From assembly GCA_900548215.1 (NCBI GenBank), contig URJI01000001.1, positions 31,269 to 95,268 of the forward strand: a stretch of DNA of 64,000 bases, in the 5' to 3' direction. The notes beneath the pieces are model-generated. The model was not told the DNA's origin and searched no databases. It saw only the letters and a list, made by a program, of their open reading frames with translations. Made by a program: the position numbers and the translations under genes. This document shows positions 1-8,174 of this stretch, piece after piece; the first letter of the stretch is position 1; every line of letters begins with the position of its first letter. The stretch is from an uncultured Coprococcus sp. (lineage in GTDB: Bacteria; Bacillota; Clostridia; Lachnospirales; Lachnospiraceae).

Positions 1-482
1 TCCACAAGCACCGGGCCAGGTCTTCCGCTCTTTGCGATCTTGAATGCACGTCTGATGGTCGGTGCAAGATCATCTATGTGCTTCACGATGAAGCTGTGCT
101 TGGTGATAGGCATAACAACTCCTGCAATGTCTACCTCCTGGAAGCTGTCCTTACCGAGCATATTTACGCCTACGTTTGCTGTTATAGCTACAACGGGAAT
201 AGAATCCATGTATGCAGTTGCTATACCTGTTACAAGGTTAGTGGCACCCGGACCTGATGTGGCCATACATACTCCGACCTTGCCTGTAGCTCTGGCGTAT
301 CCATCTGCCGCATGGGCAGCGCCCTGCTCATGTGATGTGAGCACATGGTTGATCTCATCCTGGTGCTTGTAGAGGGCATCGTATACGTTGAGGATAGTTC
401 CTCCTGGATAACCGAACACGGTGTCAACGCCCTGTTCTTTAAGGCACTCTATAACAATTTCAGAACCTGATATCTTTGACAT
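1..482 (-). CDS. ilvB: Acetolactate synthase large subunit, N-terminal part (runs off window)
   Basis: Reading leftward from the ATG at 482, the frame is open to the window edge and gives about 160 residues of a thiamine-diphosphate enzyme. Visible landmarks are VFGYPGG near residue 22, the catalytic-glutamate segment [19 protein letters not shown] near residue 48, and [15 protein letters not shown]. These match acetolactate (acetohydroxyacid) synthase, which condenses pyruvate with pyruvate or 2-oxobutyrate in valine, leucine and isoleucine synthesis. An AGAAGGAGA ribosome binding site precedes the ATG. It is the last visible gene of the leuCDB-ilvD-ilvB operon, separated from ilvD by a 239-bp gap that contains a structured element. 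The C-terminal two thirds and any small subunit lie outside the window. Confidence 0.93.
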   Translation of the reverse strand, partial: MSKISGSEIVIECLKEQGVDTVFGYPGGTILNVYDALYKHQDEINHVLTSHEQGAAHAADGYARATGKVGVCMATSGPGATNLVTGIATAYMDSIPVVAITANVGVNMLGKDSFQEVDIAGVVMPITKHSFIVKHIDDLAPTIRRAFKIAKSGRPGPVLV

Positions 483-534
483 TATTATCTTCTCCTTCTT
501 TTTCTCTCATATCGTAAAGATAATTGTGAAACAT

Positions 535-697
535 GTAGATTATGAACTTCTTAGATATTTTAGCCTACCAATCGGAGGTCGCTCCCGCTTAACTTAGCCT
601 GCAGCGGTACTAAGATGCCGCTGTAGCGCCATCTAAGGACCGGCGGCTGCGTATTCCCCCGATTTGGTAAGGCTAAACAATCTCAGTCGTAATCTAC
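535..697 (-). ncRNA. Unidentified structured RNA element in the ilvD-ilvB gap
   Basis: The gap between ilvD and ilvB can fold into a closed, branched structure on the transcribed strand. Outer stem: 535-542 pairs perfectly with 690-697. Second stem: 561-575 pairs with 659-675 (TAGCC/GGCTA, TACCA/TGGTA, ATCGG/CCGAT). Third stem: 601-617 pairs with 630-650 (GCAGC/GCTGC, GGT/ACC, and a 7-of-8 match). A small GGAG/CTCC hairpin lies at 576-585. It has no T-box sequence (no GGGTGGNACCGCG) and no terminator U-tract. It may be a cis-regulatory leader of ilvB, an mRNA processing or stability element, or an inserted palindromic element. I do not recognise it as a named family. Confidence 0.55.
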
Positions 698-721
698 ATA
701 TTTGAATTTCATAATTATCAG

Positions 722-2392
722 CTAGTTCTTTGGCACCTCAAGCACAGCGCCTCTGTTGCCCGATGTAACCATTGCTGCGTATCTTGCAAGGTAGCCTGTT
801 GTAACTCTTGGCTCTCTTGGTGTCCATGCAGCCTTTCTCTTTGCAAGCTCCTCGTCTGAGACATCGAGCTTGATGCTGAGGTTGTTGATATCGATCTCGA
901 TCATATCACCCTCCTCAACAAGAGCGATAGGTCCGCCCACGGCAGCCTCAGGTGATACGTGTCCGATGGATGCTCCACGGCTTGCTCCTGAGAATCTTCC
1001 ATCTGTGATAAGAGCTACTGATGAACCAAGTCCCATTCCTGCTATGGCTGATGTAGGATTGAGCATCTCTCTCATACCAGGACCGCCCTTTGGTCCCTCG
1101 TATCTGATGACTACCACGTCACCCTCTACAATCTTACCACCCTTGATAGCTGCGATCGCGTCCTCCTCGCAGTCAAATACCCTTGCAGGGCCCTTGTGAG
1201 CCAGCATTTCAGGCACAACTGCTGATCGCTTTACTACAGAGCCGTCCGGTGCAAGGTTACCCTTTAATACAGCCAGACCACCTGTAACTGAATATGGATT
1301 GTCCATAGGTCTGATGACCTCAGGATTCTTGTTGACACTGCCTGCAACAGCCTCTCCTATTGTCTTACCTGTAACTGTCATGCAGTCCTTGTTGATGAGT
1401 CCTGCATCGGCAAGCTGCTTGATAACCGCATACACACCGCCGGCCTCGTTGAGATCCTCCATGTATGTGTGGCCTGCAGGGGCAAGGTGGCACAGGTTAG
1501 GTGTCTTTGCGCTGATCTCATTTGCAAAAGAGATATCAAAGTCGAATCCGATCTCATGTGCTATAGCTGGGAGGTGGAGCATAGAGTTGGTCGAACATCC
1601 AAGTGCCATATCAACTGTGAGAGCGTTGATGATGGACTCCTTAGTGATGATATCTCTAGGCTTGATGCCCTTTCTGTACATATCCATAACAGCCATACCT
1701 GCATGCTTTGCAAGCTTAAGTCTCTCTGAATAAACGGCTGGAATAGTTCCATTTCCTGGAAGTCCCATTCCAAGAGCCTCGGTCAGACAGTTCATTGAGT
1801 TTGCTGTGTACATACCTGAACACGATCCGCATGTAGGACATGTCTTGCACTCATACTCGTATACATCCTCCTCAGTCATGGTTCCGGCTGCATATGAACC
1901 TACAGCCTCGAACATACTTGAAAGGCTTGTCTTATTTCCCTTTACATGTCCGGCAAGCATAGGACCGCCAGATACAAATACTGTTGGGACATTTACTCTG
2001 GCTGCAGCCATGAGAAGTCCAGGAACGTTCTTGTCACAGTTAGGGATCATAACCAGTGCGTCAAACTGATGAGCTATAGCCATAGCCTCTGTTGAGTCTG
2101 CGATCAGATCTCTTGTAACCAGTGAATACTTCATTCCGATATGTCCCATTGCTATACCATCACACACAGCGATAGCCGGGAACATAACAGGTGTACCGCC
2201 TGCCATGGCAACTCCCATCTTTACTGCCTGTGCTATCTTGTCCAGGTTCATGTGGCCTGGAACTATCTCATTGTATGAACATACAATACCTACTAATGGT
2301 CTCTCCATCTCTTCCTTTGTCATGCCCAGTGCGTTGAACAGAGATCTGTGTGGCGCCTGCTGCATTCCTACCCTAACATTATCACTCTTCAT
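722..2392 (-). CDS. ilvD: Dihydroxy-acid dehydratase
   Basis: IlvD dehydrates 2,3-dihydroxy-isovalerate and 2,3-dihydroxy-3-methylvalerate to the 2-oxo acids, the shared third step of valine and isoleucine synthesis. The 556-residue product has the Fe-S cluster cysteines in NCDKNVPG and the [20 protein letters not shown] segment, and late motifs [12 protein letters not shown] and DGRFSG; this is the normal length for Firmicutes. The ATG at 2392 (MKSDNVRVG) is chosen over an upstream in-frame TTG because GGAGGAG sits six bases before it. It follows leuB by 27 bases and is part of the same minus-strand operon. Confidence 0.97.
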   Translation of the reverse strand: MKSDNVRVGMQQAPHRSLFNALGMTKEEMERPLVGIVCSYNEIVPGHMNLDKIAQAVKMGVAMAGGTPVMFPAIAVCDGIAMGHIGMKYSLVTRDLIADSTEAMAIAHQFDALVMIPNCDKNVPGLLMAAARVNVPTVFVSGGPMLAGHVKGNKTSLSSMFEAVGSYAAGTMTEEDVYEYECKTCPTCGSCSGMYTANSMNCLTEALGMGLPGNGTIPAVYSERLKLAKHAGMAVMDMYRKGIKPRDIITKESIINALTVDMALGCSTNSMLHLPAIAHEIGFDFDISFANEISAKTPNLCHLAPAGHTYMEDLNEAGGVYAVIKQLADAGLINKDCMTVTGKTIGEAVAGSVNKNPEVIRPMDNPYSVTGGLAVLKGNLAPDGSVVKRSAVVPEMLAHKGPARVFDCEEDAIAAIKGGKIVEGDVVVIRYEGPKGGPGMREMLNPTSAIAGMGLGSSVALITDGRFSGASRGASIGHVSPEAAVGGPIALVEEGDMIEIDINNLSIKLDVSDEELAKRKAAWTPREPRVTTGYLARYAAMVTSGNRGAVLEVPKN

Positions 2393-2419
2393 CTTATTCT
2401 CCTCCAATAATGGTTCTTT

Positions 2420-3502
2420 CTATATTCTCTCGCAGATAAGATCACCCATCTCGGAACAGCTTACGAGCTGTGTTCCCTCTGAGTGGATATCTATTGTTCT
2501 GTATCCGTCCTTGAGTACCTGCTTTACAGCGTTCTCCACTGCATCTGCCTCTTTGTCGAGGTCAAATGTGTATCTGAGCATCATGGCTGCCGACAGGATG
2601 GTTGCTATTGGATTCGCCTTGTTCTGTCCTGCTATGTCAGGTGCTGATCCGCCTGATGGCTCATACATACCGAACTTTGTCTCGTTAAGCGATGCCGATG
2701 AAAGCATTCCGATAGAACCTGAGATCATGGACGCCTCGTCTGAAAGGATGTCACCGAACATGTTCTCTGTAAGGACCACGTCAAACTGTGCAGGATCCTT
2801 CACAAGCTGCATCGCACAGTTGTCGACGAGCATGTGCTCAAGCTCAACCTCTGGGTAATCCTTTGCCACTTCCTCAACGACCTTTCTCCAGAGTCTTGAT
2901 GAGTCAAGGACATTTGCCTTGTCAACGGATGTGACTTTCTTTCTTCTCTTCATAGCTATGTCAAATGCTTTGATGGCTATTCTTCTGATCTCGTTCTCAT
3001 TGTATGTGAGGGTATCAACGGCTGTCATAACTCCGTCAACCTCCTCTGTGTGTCTCTCGCCGAAGTAGAGACCACCGGTGAGCTCTCTCATCATCATCAT
3101 ATCAAATCCACGCTCTGCGATCTCAGCCTTGAGTGGGCAAGCCTCCTTCAGCTCATCATAGAGATTTGCAGGACGAAGGTTTGCGAAGAGGCCAAGTTCT
3201 TTTCTGATCTTTAACAGTCCTGCCTCCGGGCGGAGATTTGGAGGGAGCTTATACCATGGTGATGTGGATGTATTTCCTCCGATTGAACCGAGGAGAACAG
3301 CATCCTTTGACTTTGCAACTGCCACTGCCTCGTCTGTGAGCGGCACACCTGCCACGTCTATTGAACATCCACCCATGAGAATCTGCTCATAGTCAAATGT
3401 ATGTCCGAACTTTTTACCTACTGTATCAAGGACCTTCATAGCCTCTGTGACTACCTCAGGGCCGATACCATCGCCTTTTATTACGGCTAAATTACACTGC
3501 AT
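2420..3502 (-). CDS. leuB: 3-isopropylmalate dehydrogenase
   Basis: LeuB oxidatively decarboxylates 3-isopropylmalate to 2-oxoisocaproate using NAD and a divalent metal, the last leucine-specific step before transamination. The 360-residue protein begins with the family N-terminus (AVIKGDGIGPEV), carries RELTGGLYFG around the substrate site, and has the metal/NAD segment NMFGDILSDEASMISGS followed by EPSGGSAPDIAG. An AGAAGGAA ribosome binding site lies before the ATG. It sits 23 bases after leuD and 27 bases before ilvD. Confidence 0.97.
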   Translation of the reverse strand: MQCNLAVIKGDGIGPEVVTEAMKVLDTVGKKFGHTFDYEQILMGGCSIDVAGVPLTDEAVAVAKSKDAVLLGSIGGNTSTSPWYKLPPNLRPEAGLLKIRKELGLFANLRPANLYDELKEACPLKAEIAERGFDMMMMRELTGGLYFGERHTEEVDGVMTAVDTLTYNENEIRRIAIKAFDIAMKRRKKVTSVDKANVLDSSRLWRKVVEEVAKDYPEVELEHMLVDNCAMQLVKDPAQFDVVLTENMFGDILSDEASMISGSIGMLSSASLNETKFGMYEPSGGSAPDIAGQNKANPIATILSAAMMLRYTFDLDKEADAVENAVKQVLKDGYRTIDIHSEGTQLVSCSEMGDLICERI

Positions 3503-3525
3503 TTTCTTATTCCTTCTTTCGATTA

Positions 3526-4014
3526 TTAATTCTTGCTATTTATATAGTTGATGAGGCCCTCACTCTTGATGATCTCCTGCATGAACGGAGGGAATGCCTG
3601 ACCCTTGAACTCTGTCCCTCTAGTTCTGTCATAGATCATACCACTGTCGAAGTCAATCTCCACATCATCGCCTGCCTGGATAGCCTCAGCAGCCTCAGGG
3701 CACTCGATGATAGGAAGTCCGATGTTGATGGCATTCCTATAAAATATTCTGGCAAATGTCTCTGCGATTACACAGCTTATTCCTGAAGCCTTGATGGCTA
3801 TAGGTGCATGCTCTCTTGAAGATCCACAGCCGAAGTTCTTTCTTGCCACCATGATATCGCCAGGTTTAACACGCTTAACGAAATCCTTATCTATATCTTC
3901 CATACAGCTCTTTGCAAGCTCTGCAGGATCTGATGAATTCAGGTATCTTGCAGGGATGATTACATCTGTATCTACGTTGTCACCATATTTGTGTACTGTT
4001 CCATGTGCTTTCAT
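3526..4014 (-). CDS. leuD: 3-isopropylmalate dehydratase small subunit
   Basis: LeuD is the swivelling substrate-binding subunit that pairs with LeuC to isomerise 2- to 3-isopropylmalate. The 162-residue length and sequence ([16 protein letters not shown] at the start, [24 protein letters not shown]) fit the short LeuD class. AAAGGAGA lies just upstream of the ATG. It follows leuC after a 104-bp gap that holds a strong hairpin (see that entry), so expression relative to leuC may be adjusted at the RNA level. Confidence 0.96.
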   Translation of the reverse strand: MKAHGTVHKYGDNVDTDVIIPARYLNSSDPAELAKSCMEDIDKDFVKRVKPGDIMVARKNFGCGSSREHAPIAIKASGISCVIAETFARIFYRNAINIGLPIIECPEAAEAIQAGDDVEIDFDSGMIYDRTRGTEFKGQAFPPFMQEIIKSEGLINYINSKN

Positions 4015-4041
4015 AGTCTATCTCCTTTATCTCTACAGAAA

Positions 4042-4093
4042 TTTGCTAAATCAAGCATCCCTGACCTTTGGGGAGCTTTAACATGCTTAGCAA
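4042..4093 (-). other. Long bulged hairpin between leuC and leuD
   Basis: In the mRNA, the 12 bases at 4082-4093 pair with 4042-4058, leaving a five-base bulge (TTTGCT with AGCAAA, AAGCAT with ATGCTT). The loop carries C- and G-rich runs. No U-tract follows, so it does not look like an ordinary terminator. It may be a processing site or a stability element that sets the leuC:leuD ratio. Confidence 0.5.
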
Positions 4094-4118
4094 ACTTCTT
4101 CATATTCTATGTTTTTTA

Positions 4119-5384
4119 TTACAGACCAAGTTCGTCAGGACTGCTGATCTTACCTGTGATGGCTGAAGCTGCTGCTACAGCAGGGCTGGCAAGATATACC
4201 TCTGAGTCAACGTGACCCATACGTCCTACGAAGTTACGGTTTGTTGTTGATACAGCTCTCTCTCCCGCTGCCATAACGCCCATATGTCCTCCAAGACATG
4301 GTCCGCATGTAGGAGTTGAAACCACTGCTCCAGCCTTGACAAATATAGTCATGAGGCCTTCTTCAATACACTGAAGGTAGATATCCTGTGTTCCAGGGAT
4401 GACGATAACTCTGACACCGTCAGCAACCTTTCTTCCCTTGATGATATCTGCTGCAATTCTCATATCTGAGATACGTCCATTTGTACATGAACCGATGACA
4501 ACCTGATCGATCTTGATATCGCCGACCTCGTCGATGGTTCTGGTGTTCTCCGGGAGATGAGGGAAGGCAACTGTCGGCTTAAGCTGTGACAGGTCGATGG
4601 TGTACTCTGCATCATATACAGCGTCCTCGTCCGCCTCATACTTTGTATATGACTTTGTGCTGTGCTCCTTCATGTACTCCTCTGTAAGCTCATCTACAGG
4701 GAAGATACCGTTCTTGGCACCAGCCTCGATGGCCATGTTTGCAATTGTAAATCTGTCGTCCATGGTAAGGTTCTTGATACCCTCGCCAACGAACTCCATA
4801 GACTTGTAAAGTGCTCCGTCAACACCGATCATACCGATGATGTGAAGGATGACATCCTTACCGCTGATCCACTTTGCCTTCTCTCCAACGATGTTGAACT
4901 TGATGGCTGATGGAACCTTGAACCAGGCCTTGCCCATCACCATTCCTGCTGCCATATCTGTACTTCCGACACCTGTTGAGAATGCTCCGAGTGCTCCGTA
5001 TGTACATGTGTGTGAGTCTGCACCGATACATGTCTCTCCTGCTACGATAAGTCCTTTCTCTGGAAGGAGCGCATGCTCGATACCCATTGCTCCGACATCG
5101 AAATAATTCTCGATCTCATTTGCCGCTGAGAACTGTCTTACACACTTACAATGCTCTGCACTCTTGATATCCTTGTTAGGTGTGAAGTGATCCATGACAA
5201 GTGCTATCTTCTTCTTGTCAAATACTTCCTTCTTGTTGAACTTCTCCATCTCGTGAATTGCGACTGGAGTTGTTACGTCATTTCCTAATACTAAATCCAA
5301 ATCTGCCTCGATAAGCTGTCCTGCTTCAACTGATGGCAGTCCTGCATGAGCAGCTAAAATCTTCTGAGTCATGGTCATACCCAT
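4119..5384 (-). CDS. leuC: 3-isopropylmalate dehydratase large subunit
   Basis: LeuC is the Fe-S subunit of isopropylmalate isomerase. The 421-residue protein carries the cluster ligands in VIGSCTNGR and in [13 protein letters not shown], plus [23 protein letters not shown]. The length fits the shorter LeuC/HacA-type class used with a separate small LeuD, common in Clostridia. The ATG at 5384 has TAGGAGGA seven bases upstream. It is the first gene of the leuCDB-ilvDB operon and is transcribed away from a LysR gene, which is a natural candidate for its regulator. Confidence 0.96.
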   Translation of the reverse strand: MGMTMTQKILAAHAGLPSVEAGQLIEADLDLVLGNDVTTPVAIHEMEKFNKKEVFDKKKIALVMDHFTPNKDIKSAEHCKCVRQFSAANEIENYFDVGAMGIEHALLPEKGLIVAGETCIGADSHTCTYGALGAFSTGVGSTDMAAGMVMGKAWFKVPSAIKFNIVGEKAKWISGKDVILHIIGMIGVDGALYKSMEFVGEGIKNLTMDDRFTIANMAIEAGAKNGIFPVDELTEEYMKEHSTKSYTKYEADEDAVYDAEYTIDLSQLKPTVAFPHLPENTRTIDEVGDIKIDQVVIGSCTNGRISDMRIAADIIKGRKVADGVRVIVIPGTQDIYLQCIEEGLMTIFVKAGAVVSTPTCGPCLGGHMGVMAAGERAVSTTNRNFVGRMGHVDSEVYLASPAVAAASAITGKISSPDELGL

Positions 5385-5430
5385 ATTTATAGTCCTCCTA
5401 TCATTTATTTCTTAATACAAATTCTTACTC

Positions 5431-5458
5431 TTGATAATATCACTCATCTAGGTATAAT
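5431..5458 (+). promoter_or_regulatory. Probable sigma-A promoter of the LysR gene
   Basis: TTGATA at 5431-5436 and TATAAT at 5453-5458 are separated by 16 bases, about 45 bases before the ATG at 5503. The 118-bp divergent region must also hold the leuC promoter. On the minus strand a weaker TTGTAA/TATTAT pair with 18-base spacing overlaps this site, so one bound regulator could affect both directions. Confidence 0.6.
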
Positions 5459-5502
5459 TACAATATATAAAAAGAATAGCTATTATAACCTGGAGGAATG
5501 TT

Positions 5503-6600
5503 ATGATCGGTAATCTGAACAATTACGTTATATTTCATACAGTTGCCAAAGCCGGCAACATCAGCAAGGCTGCAAACCAGCTCTACATCAGCCAGCCTGC
5601 TATCAGCAAATCAATATCCAAGCTTGAGGCAGAGCTTGGCACTGCCCTCTTTTCCAGAAGCTCAAGGGGCGTGGTGCTGACCGAGGAGGGACAGGTGCTC
5701 TACGAGTATGTGGAGAGGGCTTTCGATTCACTGAACATGGGCGAGGAAAATCTGAAGAATTACAAGGAGCTCGGCATCGGTCACATAAGGATCGGTGTGA
5801 GTACTTCCCTGTGCAAGCACATACTTCTGGACTACCTGAAGGACTTCATAAGAGAAAATCCAAATATCAAGTTCAGCATCGACTGCCACTCAACGATCAA
5901 CACTATCAAACTGCTCCGAAACGAGGATATCGATATAGGTCTCATCTGCAACACCGAACTTCCAAAGGGGATAGTCTATTCTCCTGTCAGGGAGATCCAC
6001 GACGTATTTGTGGCAAGTCCAGAATATCTGGACAATTTCTATGAGCGTGCAAATGACAAGGCTCACTATAGTTTCGCTGATGATCTTCCAAACAATATCA
6101 AAGGCAACTTCATCCCTCTGCTAAGCTCAGGCCTAACCTCTGCCACAGGCAAGGATGCTCCAGTTCCGAATCATGATGAAAAAAGCAGAGACACCAAACG
6201 TTCATCCGGCACCTCTGCTTCTAACACTATTTTTAATTCAATTAACACCGATATCTCCAATATATCAACCGTTGACATCCTTGAGAATTCCAATCTCATG
6301 GTTCTCGAAGAGGCCAATGTAACCCGTACCCATGTGGACGAATATCTCCGCTCCCAGGGCATCAGCTGCAGCCAGGTCCTGGAGATCAACAACATGGATC
6401 TCCTCATCGACTTCGCCGCCATCGGTATGGGCGTTGCCAGCGTAGTCCGCGAATTCGCCCAGGAACAGCTGGACTCAGGTGTCATCACCGAGCTTCCGCT
6501 TGACACTCCTATTCCAAGCAGAACTGTCGGGTTCGCTTACTCCGGGGTGAAGAATCAGAGCACGGCTATGAGGAAGTTTATGGAGTGGGTGGGGGTGTGA
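5503..6600 (+). CDS. LysR-family transcriptional regulator with an internal insertion
   Basis: Residues 1-65 form a typical LysR winged helix-turn-helix (KAGNISKAANQLYISQPAISKSISKLEAELG), followed by a substrate-binding domain. At 365 residues it is about 60 longer than usual. The extra length is a Ser/Thr/Asn-rich, probably disordered stretch at about residues 199-261, inserted just before NLMVLEEANVTRTHVDEYL, where the second effector subdomain normally resumes. GGAGG precedes the ATG. Divergent placement against leuC suggests it senses a branched-chain amino acid intermediate and controls leuCDB-ilvDB; that is inference from context, and the effector is unknown. Confidence 0.88.
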   Translation: MIGNLNNYVIFHTVAKAGNISKAANQLYISQPAISKSISKLEAELGTALFSRSSRGVVLTEEGQVLYEYVERAFDSLNMGEENLKNYKELGIGHIRIGVSTSLCKHILLDYLKDFIRENPNIKFSIDCHSTINTIKLLRNEDIDIGLICNTELPKGIVYSPVREIHDVFVASPEYLDNFYERANDKAHYSFADDLPNNIKGNFIPLLSSGLTSATGKDAPVPNHDEKSRDTKRSSGTSASNTIFNSINTDISNISTVDILENSNLMVLEEANVTRTHVDEYLRSQGISCSQVLEINNMDLLIDFAAIGMGVASVVREFAQEQLDSGVITELPLDTPIPSRTVGFAYSGVKNQSTAMRKFMEWVGV

Positions 6601-6611
6601 TCAATTATCAA

Positions 6612-6851
6612 TTACATACTCTTGCATTTGATAAGCACGTTCTTGCCATCAAATGCAAATCCATAATGATATATCTGTGTTGTCGTTATGTTTTCTGACA
6701 TCAGTTCGGCATCATACCAGGCTTTTACCTTTTCCTTCATGTCTGAAAGACCTGCCAAATCAAGTGCACTAAATACCTCCTGCTCTGTAAATCCAAAGCA
6801 GTCTGCATACTCTCCATCCATGAGGAAGACAGCTCTCACGAACTTTCCCAT
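6612..6851 (-). pseudogene. Remnant of an AAA-ATPase-like/PD-(D/E)XK (DUF1703-type) protein
   Basis: This 79-residue frame resembles two separated parts of the large AAA-ATPase-like proteins common in Lachnospiraceae and Bacteroidetes. FGFTEQEVFSALDLAGLSDMKEKVKAWYD resembles their mid-protein FxFTxxEV...LKxWYDG segment, and the tail YHYGFAFDGKNVLIK resembles their extreme C-terminus (YGIAFxGK). The Walker A/B half and most of the nuclease half are missing, so it looks like the scar of an internally deleted gene rather than a working protein. It converges with the LysR gene and adjoins another gene fragment. Confidence 0.5.
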
Positions 6852-6876
6852 ACTTTCTTATCATTTTCTTTGAACG

Positions 6877-7042
6877 TCATATCAAACGTTCCAAAAGCTT
6901 TGTTCCAATTCTATCATCTACCCTGTCAAATGACAACCGGCGTGATCGCAAAGTCTCCTTGAAATCAGTTACCACCTTCGATATTGTTTTTTCTTGTTTT
7001 TTCTTCATTGTAGCAGGGAATTAATACAGCTAATTTATCCAT
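6877..7042 (-). pseudogene. Truncated, frameshifted family-2 glycosyltransferase remnant
   Basis: One base after the stop of the DegT gene an ATG opens MDKLAVLIPCYNEEKT, the usual start of a GT-A family-2 glycosyltransferase. A perfect 10-bp tandem duplication (6986-6995 and 6996-7005) then shifts the frame and a stop follows after 25 codons. Ignoring one copy restores ISKVVTDFKETL, which continues the family, but the reading then leaves it and stops at 6877. So the gene has both a slippage-type frameshift and a deletion of nearly all its body. It was probably the last gene of the polysaccharide operon. Confidence 0.65.
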
Positions 7043-7043
7043 T

Positions 7044-8153
7044 TTATACCTTACAATCTAATATAACATTGCATATTCTATCAACATCGTCTAACCTCAG
7101 ATCTGCATAGAGCGGCAATGTCAAAACTCTGTTTGCAACACTCCTTGCGATAGGAGTTTCATCCACATTATACTTATTATGAAAACATGCAAATGTATTT
7201 GTAAGCGGATAAAAATACTTTCTTGCGCATATATCATTATCCGCAAGTCTGTCAAACACCTCATTTCTGCTCGCCCCAAATGTTCTCTCATCAAACAGAA
7301 CCGGAAAATATGAATAGTTATATGTCACATCCGGCTGTCTGCTGTTTAACTGTAAGCCTTTGACTTCCGCAAGTCTTTCCATATATCTGTCGTAAACAAC
7401 TTTTCTCTTGCCAATCTCCGAATCAATATGTCTCAGATTACATATTCCCATAGCTGCGCAGAATTCGTTCATCTTTGCATTTGCACCGACAGCATCCACG
7501 TCCTCAGGACCATGTATACCGAAATTTTTAAGTTCATATAGTCTTGCACCGAGCTCTTTGTCACGGTAACACACCGCCCCACCCTCTATTGTATTGAACA
7601 CCTTCGTCGCATGAAAACTAAAGCATGAGGCATCACCAAAACTACCAACGCTCTCACCTTTATATGTCTCACCGAATGCATGGGCAGCATCATATATCAC
7701 TTTCAGCTCATACTTGTGCGCAATCCTCTGTATCTCATCTATATCACATATATTGCCATATACATGAACTGGCATTATCGCACATGTCCTGTCAGTTATA
7801 AGATCTTCTATCTTGGTGGCATCCATCGTATACGTAACAGGGTCTATATCACAAAAAACCGGCTCAAGGCCATTTCTGACTATCGCATGGGTTGTAGATG
7901 CAAATGTAAAAGGAGTCGTTATCACCTCCCCCTGCAGATTCATGGCCTGAAGTGTCATCTCAAGTGCCATGTGTCCGTTTACAAGGAGTTCAACGTTGTC
8001 AACGTTCAGATACTTTTTCAATGCATTTTGCAACTCAATATGTTTTTGTCCCATATTTGTAATCCAATGTGTATCCCACAGTGATCGTATCTCCTGCACA
8101 TATTCATCCATGCCCGGCATGGATGAACGGGTGACTAATATTTTCTTATTCAT
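7044..8153 (-). CDS. DegT/DnrJ/EryC1/StrS-family sugar aminotransferase
   Basis: A PLP-dependent aminotransferase of the type that aminates keto-sugar nucleotides. The start MNKKILVTRSSMPGMDEYV and THWITNMGQKHIELQNAL are typical. The Schiff-base lysine lies in SFHATKVFNTIEGGAV, and DAAHAFGETYKG holds the cofactor-contacting aspartate. The start at 8153 is preferred to one seven codons upstream because it matches the family N-terminus; the ribosome binding site is weak (AAAGAGAA), suggesting coupling to the Gfo/Idh gene just upstream. It is the last intact gene of the minus-strand polysaccharide operon and probably makes an amino sugar with the neighbouring oxidoreductase. Confidence 0.9.
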   Translation of the reverse strand: MNKKILVTRSSMPGMDEYVQEIRSLWDTHWITNMGQKHIELQNALKKYLNVDNVELLVNGHMALEMTLQAMNLQGEVITTPFTFASTTHAIVRNGLEPVFCDIDPVTYTMDATKIEDLITDRTCAIMPVHVYGNICDIDEIQRIAHKYELKVIYDAAHAFGETYKGESVGSFGDASCFSFHATKVFNTIEGGAVCYRDKELGARLYELKNFGIHGPEDVDAVGANAKMNEFCAAMGICNLRHIDSEIGKRKVVYDRYMERLAEVKGLQLNSRQPDVTYNYSYFPVLFDERTFGASRNEVFDRLADNDICARKYFYPLTNTFACFHNKYNVDETPIARSVANRVLTLPLYADLRLDDVDRICNVILDCKV

Positions 8154-8174
8154 ATTTTCTCTTTTCTTTCGCAT

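Noticed and set aside
483..721. T-box riboswitch in front of ilvB
   Set aside because: T-boxes are common before branched-chain genes in Firmicutes, but the conserved antiterminator core and a terminator U-tract are absent.
1469..1729. Plus-strand open frames inside ilvD
   Set aside because: They are antisense shadows of a well-conserved enzyme gene with no ribosome binding sites or protein-like composition; the same holds for the other frames opposite known genes.
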